A DNA stretch of 64,000 bases from Apium graveolens (lineage: Eukaryota > Streptophyta > Magnoliopsida > Apiales > Apiaceae), in NCBI RefSeq assembly GCF_009905375.1, contig NC_133650.1, positions 289,590,423-289,654,422 of the forward strand, read 5' to 3'. Position numbers and translations under genes: made by a program. Under the pieces are notes generated by a model. It did no database searches. It worked only from the letters and a program-made list of their open reading frames with translations, and was not told the origin of the DNA. Positions 34,905-47,968 of the stretch are shown piece by piece; within the stretch, counting starts at the first letter, position 1, and each line of letters begins with the position of its first letter.

Positions 34905-36819
34905 TTAATTAGCAGCTTCAGTAGTGTGATAAGCATCCCAAAACGGATATGATTTCCTGTTGAAAGGAGGAGGCTGAAATGGCATACAACTATACAAGTT
35001 AGTTGTCCTTGATTTCTTCCCGATCCACAGCAACCCCTCTTCACTACATTTAATTCTGTTCTCATGCGCACAAAATATTATCAAGTTTTCTTCTGAAAAG
35101 ATTTATCTAATATATTGGGATGAAAAGATTAGTAAATTAATTCTTATCGTATTTATGTGGATTGTTAAGAATATCACCAACTACACCTTAAATATTACCA
35201 TATACAAAAACTGCACCAGGGTGATCTTTGTTCTATAAGATGGCCATTGGCCAGCGAGCGAAGCCCCTCATAAAAAGTACCAAGAATCTGATTACATAAT
35301 CCACGCACCTTCCTGGTGGAGGTTGGCCAATGGCCAATTGGCTAGGAATGCATCCGAGAGGATGAACTCCTGCTAAGTAGAACTTCCGTAAACCCACACT
35401 ATGCAGTGACTGTACACAATATTTTTGACTTTATAGTAATTAAGGTAGGAATATTTACTATTAGTTTCAGTAGTGAGATGATATCATCTCTACTTACAAC
35501 AATTTGCTGGGCATAGTTATTGAGGAGAAGGTTGGCAAAGTCAGGGGTTTATATTATATCCATAGCTGGAAGGATACATAGAAGGTATGAGATAATTGTA
35601 TGTAGTCATTACTACCAAACGGTGGCAAACGCCATAACTGCAACACAGTTTGCAAGGTATTTAGTGAGGTCTTCTGGTGTCACATTATTCGAAGTTGTTC
35701 TAGTGTAGCCTCAAAATTTACTACTTGTTGGGTCAACGTGAATTGCTCTATCTGCATGAGTATATATTTTCACCAGCAATAACTAAATGCTTCAGTTTAT
35801 GGTACTGATTAACCAGAAATTGTCATATTGCACAAACTTTGAACCTAGTGGGCCAAGAGTATACGAATGGTTGTAGCTATGGATTTTTCATATTTTCTAT
35901 TATCATGATAAGAAAAAGCAGCAGAAAGATGTAATATTACATAGTGTCTGCCAGTATCGTCCAGGATGCCTGAGGCTGTTGAAGCATGACTCCTCCACTA
36001 AGTATGTCTCCGGTTGTTGCTGGATCTGCGAAGGGCAGAGGCACAGGGATCCCCAGCATCTCTCCCTGCAACCAAACTTGTTATGGTAACTAGTAAATAC
36101 ATTCATTTACTATCTGCACATTTATCCTTTTTTTGGTTGCAAATGACGAATAAAGTTATTGCCACAGCGTGAAATGAATTATTATGTTACAGTAGCACGA
36201 CCTCTTGTTCTGACTATGACAACCCAACTGTTAGCTTCCTGATACCTTACCAAGCCTACCTACAATTACTAGTGCGTGGCAACACGACCAGCACTGGATT
36301 CACTATTAGTGATAATTATTGTCATATAGACATAGTAGTATTAGTTGGCCGCTTTCTATTTTTCTCTCTGTGAAGTTGAAGAGTATGAAACTTGGTAGAG
36401 ATGTGCGTGTAAAGTATATGTCAGGTTAAAATTGCCTGATCAAACCCTGCCCGGACTTGAAAAACTAGATAAATTAGTTCATATGAAATTTACACATACA
36501 TTTGAGTATATGAGCATGAAAGCTTCAGTTGGATGCTTAACTATCTCCTAACTTAGTGTTATCCATAAAATCGACGAACGTTTTGCCATTATAGAACCTG
36601 CCAGTTGGAAATATTGAGAAGGAACTGCAGCCATAAGGATAGTAATTTGCTTTAGCAATAGAATTAAGAAAATTGTTATTGCCTATATCTACAATCGAAT
36701 CTCCAAACACAAACATTGGTGGAACCTGTGAGGCTTTTACAACTAGATCATTGGTTGAGCACCGCAGAAAAAGCATTAGCAGCATCACCAACAAAATGTC
36801 TATCGTATTCTGCAACCAT
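34905..36819 (-). pseudogene. GDSL esterase/lipase pseudogene, five exons recognisable
   Basis: All five exons of a plant GDSL lipase can be read, but not in one frame. Exon 1 (about 36540-36815) has a hydrophobic leader, the block I motif FVFGDSIVDIGNNNFLNS and PTGRFYNGKTFVDFM. Exon 2 (about 35935-36070) has LGIPVPLPFADPATTGD, then a shift that appears to have lost four bases before TASGILDDTGRHY. Exon 3 (about 35513-35710) has the FGSNDY block with stops and at least two shifts, ending DFANLLLNNYAQQIV before a GTAAGT donor. Exon 4 (about 35235-35405) has GLRKFYLAGVHPLGCIP, then a one-base loss. Exon 5 (34905 to about 35045) has CCGSGRNQGQLTC and the block V His in YPFWDAYHTTEAAN. The only upstream ATG (36817-36819) is out of frame with exon 1. 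Family members are secreted hydrolases of about 360 residues; this copy cannot make one. Confidence 0.85.
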
Positions 36820-37239
36820 CTTTCTATTTATTAGTGCTTGATTTTGTTAACTTTGTTCAAGTGAATTACTTGATATCAAATTTGTAAAGATGAATAAAGG
36901 GTTATGAAATTATGGAGATAGGTCATGCCAATGCAAGTAAAGTAGTTTGGTTTTGGAAATTATCCATTTCAAACGGTTAAGCTTCAAACAGAAGACGATA
37001 ATTCGTTTTGTGTTTTTCATAAATATGATTGGAAATGTTGTCTTTGTTGTTTACACGATTTTCTCCCACTTCTTCGTTTTTAATAAAGTGGAATGCGTAA
37101 ATTGAATATTTCATTTTGTTACAAACACATCGCCTCCAACATTATTTGTGTTAACACTTAAAAGTAGCATCGGGAACAACATGTTCTGTTTTAGATAACA
37201 CTATATCGTAGGCTCGTAGCATTCCCAATTTTCGCAGTA
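36820..37239. other. Intergenic DNA, nothing recognised
   Basis: AT-rich, no supported ORF, no repeat termini seen. Confidence 0.4.
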
Positions 37240-37835
37240 CTAAATTGTAATCAAAATATACTTAACTAAGATACCAATCTTGAAGCCAAACACTTTTAAA
37301 ACAATTATCTTAGTGGAATCGAGCCGAACCTGATCGAATACTGCCAGGCACGGCTTGAATTTGATTAAATAGTTCTGGCTTAGGTTTGAGCTCGATTTCG
37401 ATCGAGTCTTTAATTTCAAGTTCGAAACTCGGTTTGTAAAAAGTTCGATACGCTCGAGTTTGGCTCGAAATCTCGAATAAATTTCAACAAATACTAACAA
37501 AAACTCGAAATATTATAAGTTCGGTTTGAGTTCAACTCGAATTCGATTCAATTATATATAAAAATATATAAATAAAATACTAAATATTTATATTAAAATA
37601 TATTTGTAATTAAAAATTAAAAATTAAAAAATACGTAAAAAATAATAGAGATTCGATAAGACTCGCGAACCATACAAATTGAGTAATTTGAGGTTCGGGC
37701 TCGGCTCGGTAAATAATTCGAAAAGTTCGAGTTCGAGCGCGGCTCGATTGTCACCAGGCCGAATTCGAATATTTAACAAACCGAGTTCGAGCAACTCACG
37801 AACAGTTTGACTACTTTGCACCTCTACTTAAAACA
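37240..37835. mobile_element. TCGAGC-rich repeat, probable hAT-type MITE remnant
   Basis: The stretch is dense in GAGTTCGAG, GGCTCG and CTCGAA words near both ends with an AT-rich middle. The right edge read inverted begins GTAGAGGTGCAAAGTAG, like the TAGAG ends of hAT MITEs. I did not find a matching left terminus or a target duplication, so the limits and class are tentative. Open frames at 37240-37500 and 37624-37821 are by-products of the repeat. Confidence 0.45.
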
Positions 37836-38569
37836 AAATTCGGAACCATAAATAAAATGAAGGTCAAATTGATAGAGTCGCAACTCCTTGTATGTTTAAA
37901 ATATACTTTTATCTGAATTTTTTGCGATTTCATTAATTGAAAACTGGGAGCTTAAATCCGATCTAAGATCTTCTCCATTGAATTTAATATATGCTTTTTG
38001 AAATTTTGCATTATTTTCTTTCAAAAAAATGCCACTTTTAGAATTTAGCTGGCACTACCAATGAAAGTAGTTCTTTATACTTCATCTTTCGTGAGAGTGT
38101 CACAACTGCAAATTATACTCAGCTGAAAACTATTCAAAAATCATATTCCTTCTATATATCTAAGATTGTGTTCACATAATATTTTCAATAAAAATATGCA
38201 CAACTTCTCAGTATAAAAGTAAGAGAATTATCTAGATTGCTAACATAGAAAACAAAAGATGACATACCTAAATTTCATTCCATAGTGTAGCGAAATTTAT
38301 GTATCTTGAAGAACGTCCAAAGCTTCTTTCATGCTAGTAGCAAGAGCACAATAATCATGAACACAAACATACATTCGCTTCACGATAATTTCACTGCTAC
38401 CGCAAACTGATCAAGGTCAACTTAGCCTGCACAGTTCCTTTCTTTATAATGGAACTCCAAAATAATCTTTAGCCAGGCTAACTCCAATATATACACATTT
38501 CAAGAGTAGTTACCATAAATGTCTTTATATTTTTTGGTAATTTAACTCGAAATATTTAAGTCTGACTTA

Positions 38570-41500
38570 TCAGATGTCTCTTTTGATAGCTCTAGTATAG
38601 TTGGATGATCCATTCTTTGGACGATGTGGATAAGAGCTTTGTGTACTTTGAGGAACTTGCTCCCATACAAGACTAGCATATTCTGGATGATCAACAAAAG
38701 GATTTCTATTGTGCTGGTACAATCTGCATACTCTTTCGTTTCGCAACTTTTCTTCCCTAGAAGGTGGATCAAGATTGTTCCATCTTAAGAGCGTGGTAAG
38801 CAAACCCATCTCATTATTTGCTGAATAAAAACATGAACTCATGAACAAGAGCACAAATGGAAAAGCTACATTATTTGTTAAATGGATTTAATAGGGATTA
38901 CAGCTAAAACATGATCAATTTTTTTACCCGTTTTTCCCTTTATCTTTCATTATTTAATGTCAAATAAAACTTAGGACCGTCGCATAACAGGAAAATAGAG
39001 AACAAGAATTAATATGTTCAGAACAAACTTTCTTGGATATCAGAGTCTACAATCTTATATGTGAAATTACTAAGCAGACAATGAAATTGAAGGAGCTACA
39101 TCCAACAAATTATCATTACCTACAGAATGTTAAAATAGTGTATAAACAAAATTGACCTTGCAAGATATGAAAAAAAATAATCAAATAAGCAATTGTTTTC
39201 CTTTCACTTTGTACTATGCCTAACACTGGCGCATATTTGTGTTGGATCTTATTTATGATACATAATTGCAACATTTACATATATTATTATTATATTTCAA
39301 CAAGATACAAATACAGTAAAATGATTATAGTAGAAAAAAATGAGATATCAACAGACAGGAGAGAACAGAGGAGAACCTATTTGTTTTATAAACATACCAG
39401 TTCTCGGGAAATCAGACAGCTTTAGATTAACCCCTCCGTCTGATTGAGGAAAGCCATAACAAACTGCCATATACATCAACGCTCTTGCAATGTCCCCTCT
39501 AACCTGATGTCGGTGTTTCACAAAACAAAAAGATGAAGATCTAGTAAAGGAGGGAAGAAAATCATCAAATATCACAGCAGGTTTCACAGACTTGTTGCTT
39601 ACATGTTATCTAGATAAACTGACAAGCAGCAATAACATAGAAGGCTTTTTAAATATGTTTATTTAAACTTACAGTGACCTTATTATGTCAGAACCTCCTG
39701 TTTCAGTAATTTATATACTAAAAAGGGCAGATTAATAGGATCAAATTCAATTCATGATACATTATGTTATTGATGGACGATTAATTATTTTACCAGCGCC
39801 ATATTTTTTTTCGCTGTGAAGGTTGATAGGCCACAAAAAGATACTAATAGTATATGTCTACTATTATTGATATTTATACTTGTTTATATTCTTCGAATGA
39901 AATTAATGTCGGGAAGAAGTACAGAATTCTCGCATACATAAATAATTGAATATGTCTGTTATTCAAGTCATATTCATGCACAAACTTGGATGTAATATAT
40001 TATATATGCGTGCATACACATGGTCATGGATGTCATATATACTTGAATACACTTGGATGTCATATTTCCACATGTGTGCATTCTTTCTTATATGATTTCG
40101 TACTCGTTTCTAATGGAAATTTTTTTAGAAAGAAACAAAACATCCAAATATATGAATATAATAAAACTGGAGTTCATCCTCAACAAATTGCCAACGAGCG
40201 CTCATATGAAGTTAGATGCTAAAATTTACAGTCTATCCGACCGACAAAATCAAAACATGCAATGTTTTTTATATCCTTAACATAATTGCTTACACACGAG
40301 GTGATCTTACTAGCCACATAAATGTGTAATTTATGTATACATTTCTTCTTCTTTTTTCCCTTATGTTTTTATTCTTGAACAAGCATAGGGAAGAAACGTC
40401 TAATAAAAGATAAGATAAAGTAAAAATTACATAAAAACTAAAAAGCAAAAAATAAAAATAAAAAAATCTAAGAGGAAACAAAACCAACAATTTTTGGTAA
40501 AAATTGATGGTGAAACCTGCCAGATGAAATTTCTTGTTCATCTTTAAGGGACCTCAACGAATTTCCAATGGTCACAGCATCACAAACATTAACTTGTAGA
40601 AAATAATCTCTATTCTTTCTGATAATTATATTTTTTACAGGGGATGGGGGAGTATGGATTCTTGAAGCCGGGAAGTGATACACGTGTGTTCCTGGGCTAT
40701 CCCTTGATCCATGAACAAAATAATATTTGAAGAGAATGAACATAAAGAGGGGAAGAAAATAAGCTCATCTAGTTTTTATGACCAATAACTAAGTGGATAA
40801 TTCAAAACATAAGAAATTACGGATGTCCTGTACATCCATGGCAAGAGTAACAAAAATCTTACCAGTAAGATGCTAAAATATATGTACAATAATACTAGCA
40901 TATCGACATAATAAGATTCAAGCTTTGTTACCCAGACTCAGTTGGAAGTGTCCAACAAGGATTCATGTCCAAGTGTGGAACAGCAGACTTTTTAATAATA
41001 TATATGTTCTGGCCTAAAATCATTGTCCGCATTTCCATACCCATGTCCGGATGTGGAGTGTCCACCATGGATACTTCAGGGAAAATGAAGAGTCAGGGTA
41101 AGAGAATTCAAGTAAACTTTTAACAGTTTCTTCTATCAACTAAGCTAATGGATTAAGGTATCATACAGTCTAATTCAAGCAACAAGAATTAACCAGTGAT
41201 GGAAGTGGAGAGAAACAATTTCCGGCCTCTTGTCCAAATGGCATAATATGATTGTCAATTCATACTTGTACGTGTACAATATTTGCAGGGGATGAAACTA
41301 AACCTGTAAGGGTGGCGCCCACCTCTTCTTGTCTGTTTCTGTGTCAGGGGCAGCTTCTTTAGTAGCTGGTTTCAGACAATGGTTTGTATCAGGACTACAT
41401 TCTCCATAGTACTTGTTTCCCCTAGATGAATTAACTTGAAAAAACAATCCAATCAGGTTAATTTCCATATAGCTTCAGGAGCTACTCTTCATACTAAGTA

Positions 41501-44500
41501 TGGACGAGGATGCATTACCGTTCGCGTCTGCTGCCCTAATATTGTGCAAGTCAGTTAGTGACTGATGTGTGATGAGCCCATAAGAGCGAGGCCACAGATG
41601 TTCTCCTGGGGCAACACCACATAGAATATTCTTAAGAGCTTACAACTAGCCATAATCTCATTAATATTTGCAAAAGTCTGCAGAATTGGGTGAATCAAGC
41701 ACCGCAGTTATAACCAATAGACAATAGACGGGCTTAGCTTGCTTCAAAACATTTATTACATAGTTTTTTCTTACTTATGATGCTGGCGTTTATTGAAAGT
41801 GAACTAGAAAGATTTGTAGGTTTTGTGGATGTGGATGTGGATGGCTGAAAGAAGAGTTCAGATTTTATTGAAGGAGTTGTGGATGTGGATGGCTGAACAG
41901 TTCAAATTTTCGTGAAGGAGTTGTATGTAGTGTGGCAACTAGAGACCTGGGCTTTTAGCGGATTATGCTGTGATTGATTTAATAGAATGGAATGGGATTT
42001 AACCATAATGTTGATACTTATGCATGGTCTTCATTCCTTCCCTGAATTCTTTTCAAAAGGTTAAATTGCATCTCTTCAATTTTACAATAGATTGCCTACT
42101 TCTTTCTCCTGCCCACATGTTCACAAATTTATCATCTTCTCCCTGCACTTAATCAACTCCTCTAGTCTTTCCTCTCCTTCCATATCCTATATCTTTCACA
42201 TCCACATCTACTTGTCTTCATACATTTTATTAGATTCTCACCCCCCCCCCCTCCCCATTCCATTCCACCAATGAACACAATTTTAGGATTATAAATTTTA
42301 CCAGCTTTAAGCGAAATAATTGAGAAGTTTAATTGTAAAGCAGTGAAGTTTGAGACAACTGGAGGTCAACAACCATGTTGTGATAAACAAATCTGGCTGA
42401 AAAAAAGATATTAAAGATTGATTCATGCAGTTAAGTAAAATTGTCACATCCAAATTACCATCTTGCAAGCAGTACTACCAACATGCATAAAAAAGAAATT
42501 ATCATAGCTGCTCAACAAGAGAATGATATTAACTTCTAAGTAGTAACCGAGAACAGATAAAAGGTGTTGCTACCAATTAGGACTTTTACGATCATGGTAA
42601 ACTGGAACACGGAACACATTGTGGTATCATGTGGTAGTATCATATTGACAGTGTCACAGTCAATTACGTAGTTAAAATCATGGTCGACTGGATTTTTTCT
42701 ATAGAGAACGGTATGATCGAAATTAGAGTACTGATTGGTTATTATAGATATAGGACAGAAGCTCCGCTCATGCAAGTCAACAAGGTGAGGTCAGTGACTT
42801 ACTGTTCCATCCGTCAGGTTTTCCAGCTAAGCTCTTTGGGACAGTTTGCAACGAGTAAATTTCAATTCTGTCGTGAACAAAGTCAAAAAGTAATTGGGGT
42901 GGGGGGAGTAGCTTAAAATCAGAGTAAAAAAACCCAGAACAACACCGAGGTAATGAAACACACTTACACATCAGCGGAGGCTTCTGGTACATCCACATCA
43001 GCAGCATCCAGGATCTTGATAGCATCCCAGACCTACTTTTTTATTCCAGTACTTCAGAATTGAATTTTTTTATTATTCGGAGCTGTAACATGAATAGGAA
43101 AGATTGAATCATAAATGAGATTACCTTTGTGTATGGAAGGGATTGATGCTCAGAGATTATAATATTCAATTTTTTCTTTAATTTGTCACCACTCAAATGC
43201 TGTACACCAGCATAATAATTTTGAACATTTTCACAGGCATAATAAAGTGATGAAAGTTGATCATCATGAGCCTCTGCCACAAGACATAGGCAGATGCAGT
43301 ACATGCAAACGATTGAAGAAGGAAAGCCCCAAGAAATGTTAATCCATCTGGACTGTATAAGATCGCATAGCTTCCTGAGAAAAAAACTTAATAATTATAT
43401 GGCTAAAAACATCGGATCAGCATATCAACAACTCTCTTTCCCAGAGATAGTTTAGGAACTTTATATCTTTTAATCTTCAAAAAAAAACTTAAGAACTCTA
43501 AAGACTAATCAACTTAGAGCTATAACAATTTAGATTAGCTTCAATGTTTACAAGTATCACAATTGCACGGGCATATATTAATATATATTGAACTTTTAAA
43601 AATAAAAAAAAAAAGATATTTCATGAGTAGATTAAGATCTTATTTCCAAAAATTCAGGTGTTCATTATCGTAAACCGGCCTAGAAGAGCAACCGGTCCAT
43701 ACTTTTTATTCAACACAGCTCAAAAGACCTAGTTCATCAACAAATTTATCTTAAAAGGTCCATATATTTATTCTGTAATCCGGCCGAAAGACCAACTGAT
43801 CTATACTACATACTATCTAAGATCTTTGTTTTGTATATTTTAACCTAGCCCATAAGACCATTCGATCCATAAATTTTATACTTTACAGTTTACAATGGCG
43901 ACCAGACTACCATAAATTTATTAATTTAGTTATAATAATGCAATTAAACCTCTTTAAAGTAATATGGTTAGGACCAAGAAAAATATTATTTTAGTGAGTT
44001 TATTACTTTATCGAGAGTAAAAATACACTATGTCCATTATGTCAAGATCGGAGAAAAATATTATTTTAGCGAGGTTAATACTTTATCGACTATTATTTCA
44101 TCGAGGTTCAACTGTATAGTATAGGTAGCAAGGAAGTCCAGGATCCAAATGTTAAGTAATAATTTGATTACTATCATCTTCTTTCGTAACGTACAACATA
44201 ATGACATAAATACGGCTCAAGTCACGCAAATATTTACGATACAAAATCAGTGGTTCCTAAATCTATGCATTCAGTAAGAGAGGATCCAAATAAAAAGAAA
44301 GGGCCGAGGCTGCAGCTTGTGGAATTGAAAGTGACTATGCTATAGCCATCTAAATACCATAGGCATCACAAATATCGGTAGACATAAGTTGCATTAGTTG
44401 ATTTTTTGTGGCTGTGAAAAATACCAATGTCGAAACCAGGCCGGAGCTATGGCTAACCCAGACACTCGTCTATTCTCATATACAAAAAACAGTTTTAGTC

Positions 44501-45201
44501 AAATTTGTTGTGCTAAGCAGAATTTTTAAAAAAATTCAGAATAATCTTCAGACACGAGTAGAGTTTTAGAAGTAGTTTAGCCCCGAACGAATCATTTATT
44601 TATTTAATGTCCAAGTTTCACTAATGATATTGATTTTCTAGAATCATGTTAATCACTCAAACTGACAATGAAGAACTCATTAATCACTTAAACAGACAAT
44701 TAAGAACTAATAAGAGAGGTTGCGTAGTAAAAAACCCGCCTCTCGAGATGATTTTATTCACAAGGTGTTAGAATATGTGGAAGTTTATAATGAATGACCA
44801 CATGAATATAGCACGAATTGAATGATACAAATAATTAAAATTACAAAAAGTCATAAACAAACTTACTATAGCAGCTGAGTTAGTTACCTAGTTAGTTAAG
44901 TTAACTATATAATGAACGCACACATGAGTATAGCAAGAATTATATGACACAAATAACTGAAATTGTGAAGGGTCAAACAAGCTTATTACAGGAACTGAGT
45001 TAGTTACCAAGCAGTGTGAAAATTGCAACCTTGAAGCTTGTTGAAAAATGGAAACTGCATACTGGGTAAGTTTGATCGGAGGTGAAAGTGCTTGGGGGTC
45101 TTCAAGTTGCATATTTTTACGGCGCCTGAAAAAACTCCGGTGAGGATTTTTGGTGGTGTGAATTTGAAAGGGTTCGGTGAACAAGAACAATACCCCTGCA
45201 T
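38570..45201 (-). CDS. Endonuclease I-domain protein, eight exons, transit-like N terminus
   Basis: Minus-strand exons: 45008-45201, 43125-43374, 42968-43032, 42803-42867, 41519-41605, 41304-41434, 39398-39503, 38570-38820. All introns are GT-AG, phases match at every join, and the sum is 1149 nt = 382 residues plus stop. The C-terminal two thirds is an EndA/NucM-type endonuclease I domain. REHLWPRSYG (192-201) holds the presumed catalytic His of the beta-beta-alpha metal nucleases. LTDLHNIRAAD (208-218), NSSRGNKYYGEC (222-233), RGDIARALMYM (266-276) and NRNPFVDHPEY (337-347) follow. The first ~65 residues are rich in Ser, Lys, Phe and Pro with almost no acid residues, like an organelle transit peptide; a hydrophobic Cys-rich segment (MYCICLCLVAEA, 89-100) follows. 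Predicted to cleave DNA/RNA non-specifically. Location is uncertain: organelle or secreted. Expression is not shown by sequence. Confidence 0.88.
41826..41930. repeat. Short tandem duplication in an endonuclease gene intron
   Basis: GGATGTGGATGGCTGAA followed by TTCA(G/A)ATTTT and GAAGGAGTTGT occurs twice, about 50 bp apart, in intron 4. Confidence 0.6.
43910..44120. mobile_element. Candidate short MITE in the first intron of the endonuclease gene
   Basis: Ends TGCAATTAAACCTC and, inverted, TACAGTTGAACCTC form a 14-bp imperfect inverted repeat. An internal repeat of AAAATATTATTTTAG(T/C)GAG occurs twice. No clear target duplication is seen, so the class is open. Confidence 0.4.
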
Positions 45202-45590
45202 TTTCTTACATTTCTTGATGGGGATAAGTTTGTGTAATAATGAAAACTAACCAAATGTGTCAAAAAATTTCTCGTCGGTCTAGTACTCCTTTAGCCTACT
45301 TTCTTACATACAAAATATAAAATTAATGGTGATAATAAATATTTTTGAAATCGGGGTAAATTTAAATTTTTGGATACCCGCCGGTGCGAAAGAGTATTTA
45401 AACTATTAAAATTAATCATCTTTTTCATAATGTTTAAATTTGTTAATTTTGTTAGAAAAATGATTATTTTTGTCATATTTTTCTTCTAAATGCATGTCAA
45501 AATATACTATAAAACTTTCAGAATTGAATAAGCTTGGGATCAAGAATATTTACTTTTTTGAAGAAATTATTTATTTCTTCTAAATGTTAG
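45202..45590. other. Upstream region of the endonuclease gene
   Basis: Presumed 5' UTR and promoter, AT-rich; no certain TATA box and no other gene. Confidence 0.35.
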
Positions 45591-46330
45591 AATTGAATAC
45601 TTCTTGATCCCCGGGGCAGGTTTCAGGTTCTGGCTGATTTTTCTCTTTCCACAAGCTCATACCGGCTTGGATTTGTTCCGGGGTCATGTTCCCCCAAGGG
45701 TTTGTAGAGGTTTCGACGTACTTGTGGGCTGCCTTTTCAACGGTTAGCATTTGGTCTCTTAATTAGAGTGCTTGACATGAAGTACGGGTCATGGGGAGCC
45801 CTTCTTCTATTTCTTCAATGTCGTCGTCCCTGGGTGGGACGATGGTCGGTGGAACTGACCCAGAAACGGCTATACTTTTTTCTTGTAGTCATTACTCTCA
45901 AGAAAAAATAATCAGAATACTAATAGCACAATACTAGGATGCTTTAAAAATACGAATGGTAAGAAAATTAGATTTGAGAAAATCGAAATGTTAACCTTAC
46001 TGCGGTATAAAGTTTTGGTCTCCTGGACGGAGTAACACGGCTGAAAACGATGACACCACTGAACGGAGGTTCGACCCCTACTTCTAGCGCCAATAATAAC
46101 TCCCTTTCTTTCCCCGGGCTCTTCTCCCTTTCCTATCCACCTATCCAGATATGGTTTTCGTTTGTGCAGCAGTGAAGATGTGTGAGGTTAAACTATGGAT
46201 TGGACCCCTGCAAAACAGAACTGGAGGAGGTGACGTACCCGCGGCACCTCCGGCGTGAGAATTAAAAAAGAATTTCTTGAAGAAGAAGGATATAATATGA
46301 ATTATTTTAATATATATGTGGTGTATGTAT
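45590..46330 (-). mobile_element. Ty3/gypsy-type 5' end and gag remnant
   Basis: On the minus strand TTGGCGCTAGAAGTAGGGG at about 46080-46100 is the phrase that follows the PBS in many plant gypsy elements. Downstream, broken frames give PPRDDDIEEIEEGLP and KYVETSTNPWGNMTPEQIQ, with a stop after CQAL. No LTR pair, pol or target duplication is visible; the piece is isolated. Confidence 0.45.
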
Positions 46331-47105
46331 GTGTGTGAAAATATAAGAAATAACCCCTAAAACCCCTTTTTGAGACCTTTTATAAGCTTCCAATTTAGGA
46401 TTTTGAGGGTTGGTACTTTTATGTTGGTTGTTGGTGAACTGATAATTCTTGGTTGGTGGATAAATGAATGTTTCAGATGAAAATCGGGTCTAACTGTCCC
46501 CTTATTGTTGGGAATTGGGATAGCATGAGATCTTGACACATAAACACCTAAAATATTGTCATACTACTTTGGGTAATATGAGATCGTTATTATTCTGAAT
46601 GGGTGCCACATGTTCGAGGATCACTTTTAGTTGGGCCTGGGGTTTCTTTACATTGAGCTTTTATGGTATATTTGAACCTACTTATATTATGGGCTATCAG
46701 TTGTTTTTTCCGGAGCCGAATTCTACCGGAACTGGTTTCGAAGCAACACATCTTGCATCATTGTGAGCTAGATAAAGGATGAAGGATTCAGTTTAGACAA
46801 AGCCAATAGAAGATGCAAATCATAATAATAGAAAATATAGAGTCAAAAGAACCGTTCAGTCACTTTCAACTAACACATTTGGCCAAAATAAAAATATAAA
46901 AGCTAAAAATAAGTTTAAACCTGTCTAGTCACATTAGTAAAGAAATAAGAAGGGTCAGACTCAAAATTAGTTAATGTACAAGTATGATTTGGTATCTAAT
47001 TCACCCATAATAATTTAAATTTTTCTAATTATTTTCTAGCTTCCTTATTGTTTACCATCATATATAAGATCTACTGCACGTTTGAGTTATTTAATTGCCA
47101 ACGAG
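46331..47105. other. Intergenic DNA, nothing recognised
   Basis: No supported gene. The last eight bases (CCAACGAG) are the left target duplication of the next element. Confidence 0.4.
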
Positions 47106-47914
47106 TAGACCTGGCCAATTGTGCGGTCCGTGCGTGCCGGGCCGGGCCGCACACGGGTTGAGCACTGGAGATATAAACACTGAACCGGCCTGCTTAATAA
47201 CGAACCGGGCTCGGGCCGGGTTTGAACCGTTAAAACTAGACTCGTAACCGAACCGAACGATCCGAACGAATTGCGCGAGCCGGGCGAACCGTGCGTGCGG
47301 GCCTGCTGTGCGCGAGCTGGGCGAGCCGGGTTGAATTGGATATATACTATACTTATCAACCCCAGACAAATTGTGTAGATGCAACTTTACTTACCATATT
47401 TCAGGTATTTATCTTACGTCTTTCAGGATTTTTCTACTCATGTTTACTAGCTGGCTGGATCTGTTGGATTAAGAAGTCATTAGGATTGATTATAGTTCGT
47501 ATGTAGGCAGATTTCATACTGCTTACTTAGCCATTGTATATCCCAGCCAGATTTAATGTTCATCTGGCAAAAGATTTGATCTTTTGTTTAGAAAATGAAG
47601 TCTAAAATTACTTTCTAGGGAAAATATTGAATACTGATGGAAGAATTCTTGTGCTCTATGTTAACCATCTATTTTCTCTAATGAATAGATGGCTCGTGCG
47701 GGCTGTGCGAGCTGGCTTGCCGTGCGACTCGTGCGGGCTTGGCTCGTGCGGGCTCATGCGGTCCCGGGTTCTAAAATTGGTATTCGTGTTCGGTTCACCT
47801 AATTTAGCGAGCTGTGCGGGTTTGAACCGGCCCGGTTCGGTCCGAATTTTTTACGGTTTCCGTACGAACCGGTCCCGAATGAGCGGTTCAAACCCGCCCA
47901 TTTGGCCAGCTCTA
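47106..47914. mobile_element. hAT-type non-autonomous transposon with GC-rich ends
   Basis: It is flanked by the perfect 8-bp duplication CCAACGAG (47098-47105, 47915-47922). Ends TAGACCTGGCCAATTGTGCGG and, inverted, TAGAGCTGGCCAAATGGGCGG match over about 21 bp (here the first 20 positions are the informative ones). Both arms are filled with GTGCGGGC and GAACCGG words; the middle is AT-rich. No transposase. It ends 55 bp before the ATL pseudogene's ATG. Confidence 0.88.
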
Positions 47915-47968
47915 CCAACGAGCAACGACAGCCAAAGATAGGGGAATCAACAAGCTTATTCATTCCTA

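Noticed and set aside
40468..40743. 91-codon minus-strand ORF in the gap between two endonuclease exons
   Set aside because: It lies in the 1.8-kb intron 39504-41303. The flanking exons join in phase without it (Gln to Val at the LQ/VRGDIARA border), and it contains no EndoI motif.
40920..41080. GTGTCCAACA/GTCCGGATGTGGAGTG words in an endonuclease intron
   Set aside because: They look like a fragment of a dispersed plant repeat, but no ends or target duplication could be defined.
47087..47384. Two long minus-strand frames rich in Arg, Pro and Ala
   Set aside because: They are translations of the GC-word arm of a hAT element and have no start context or homology.
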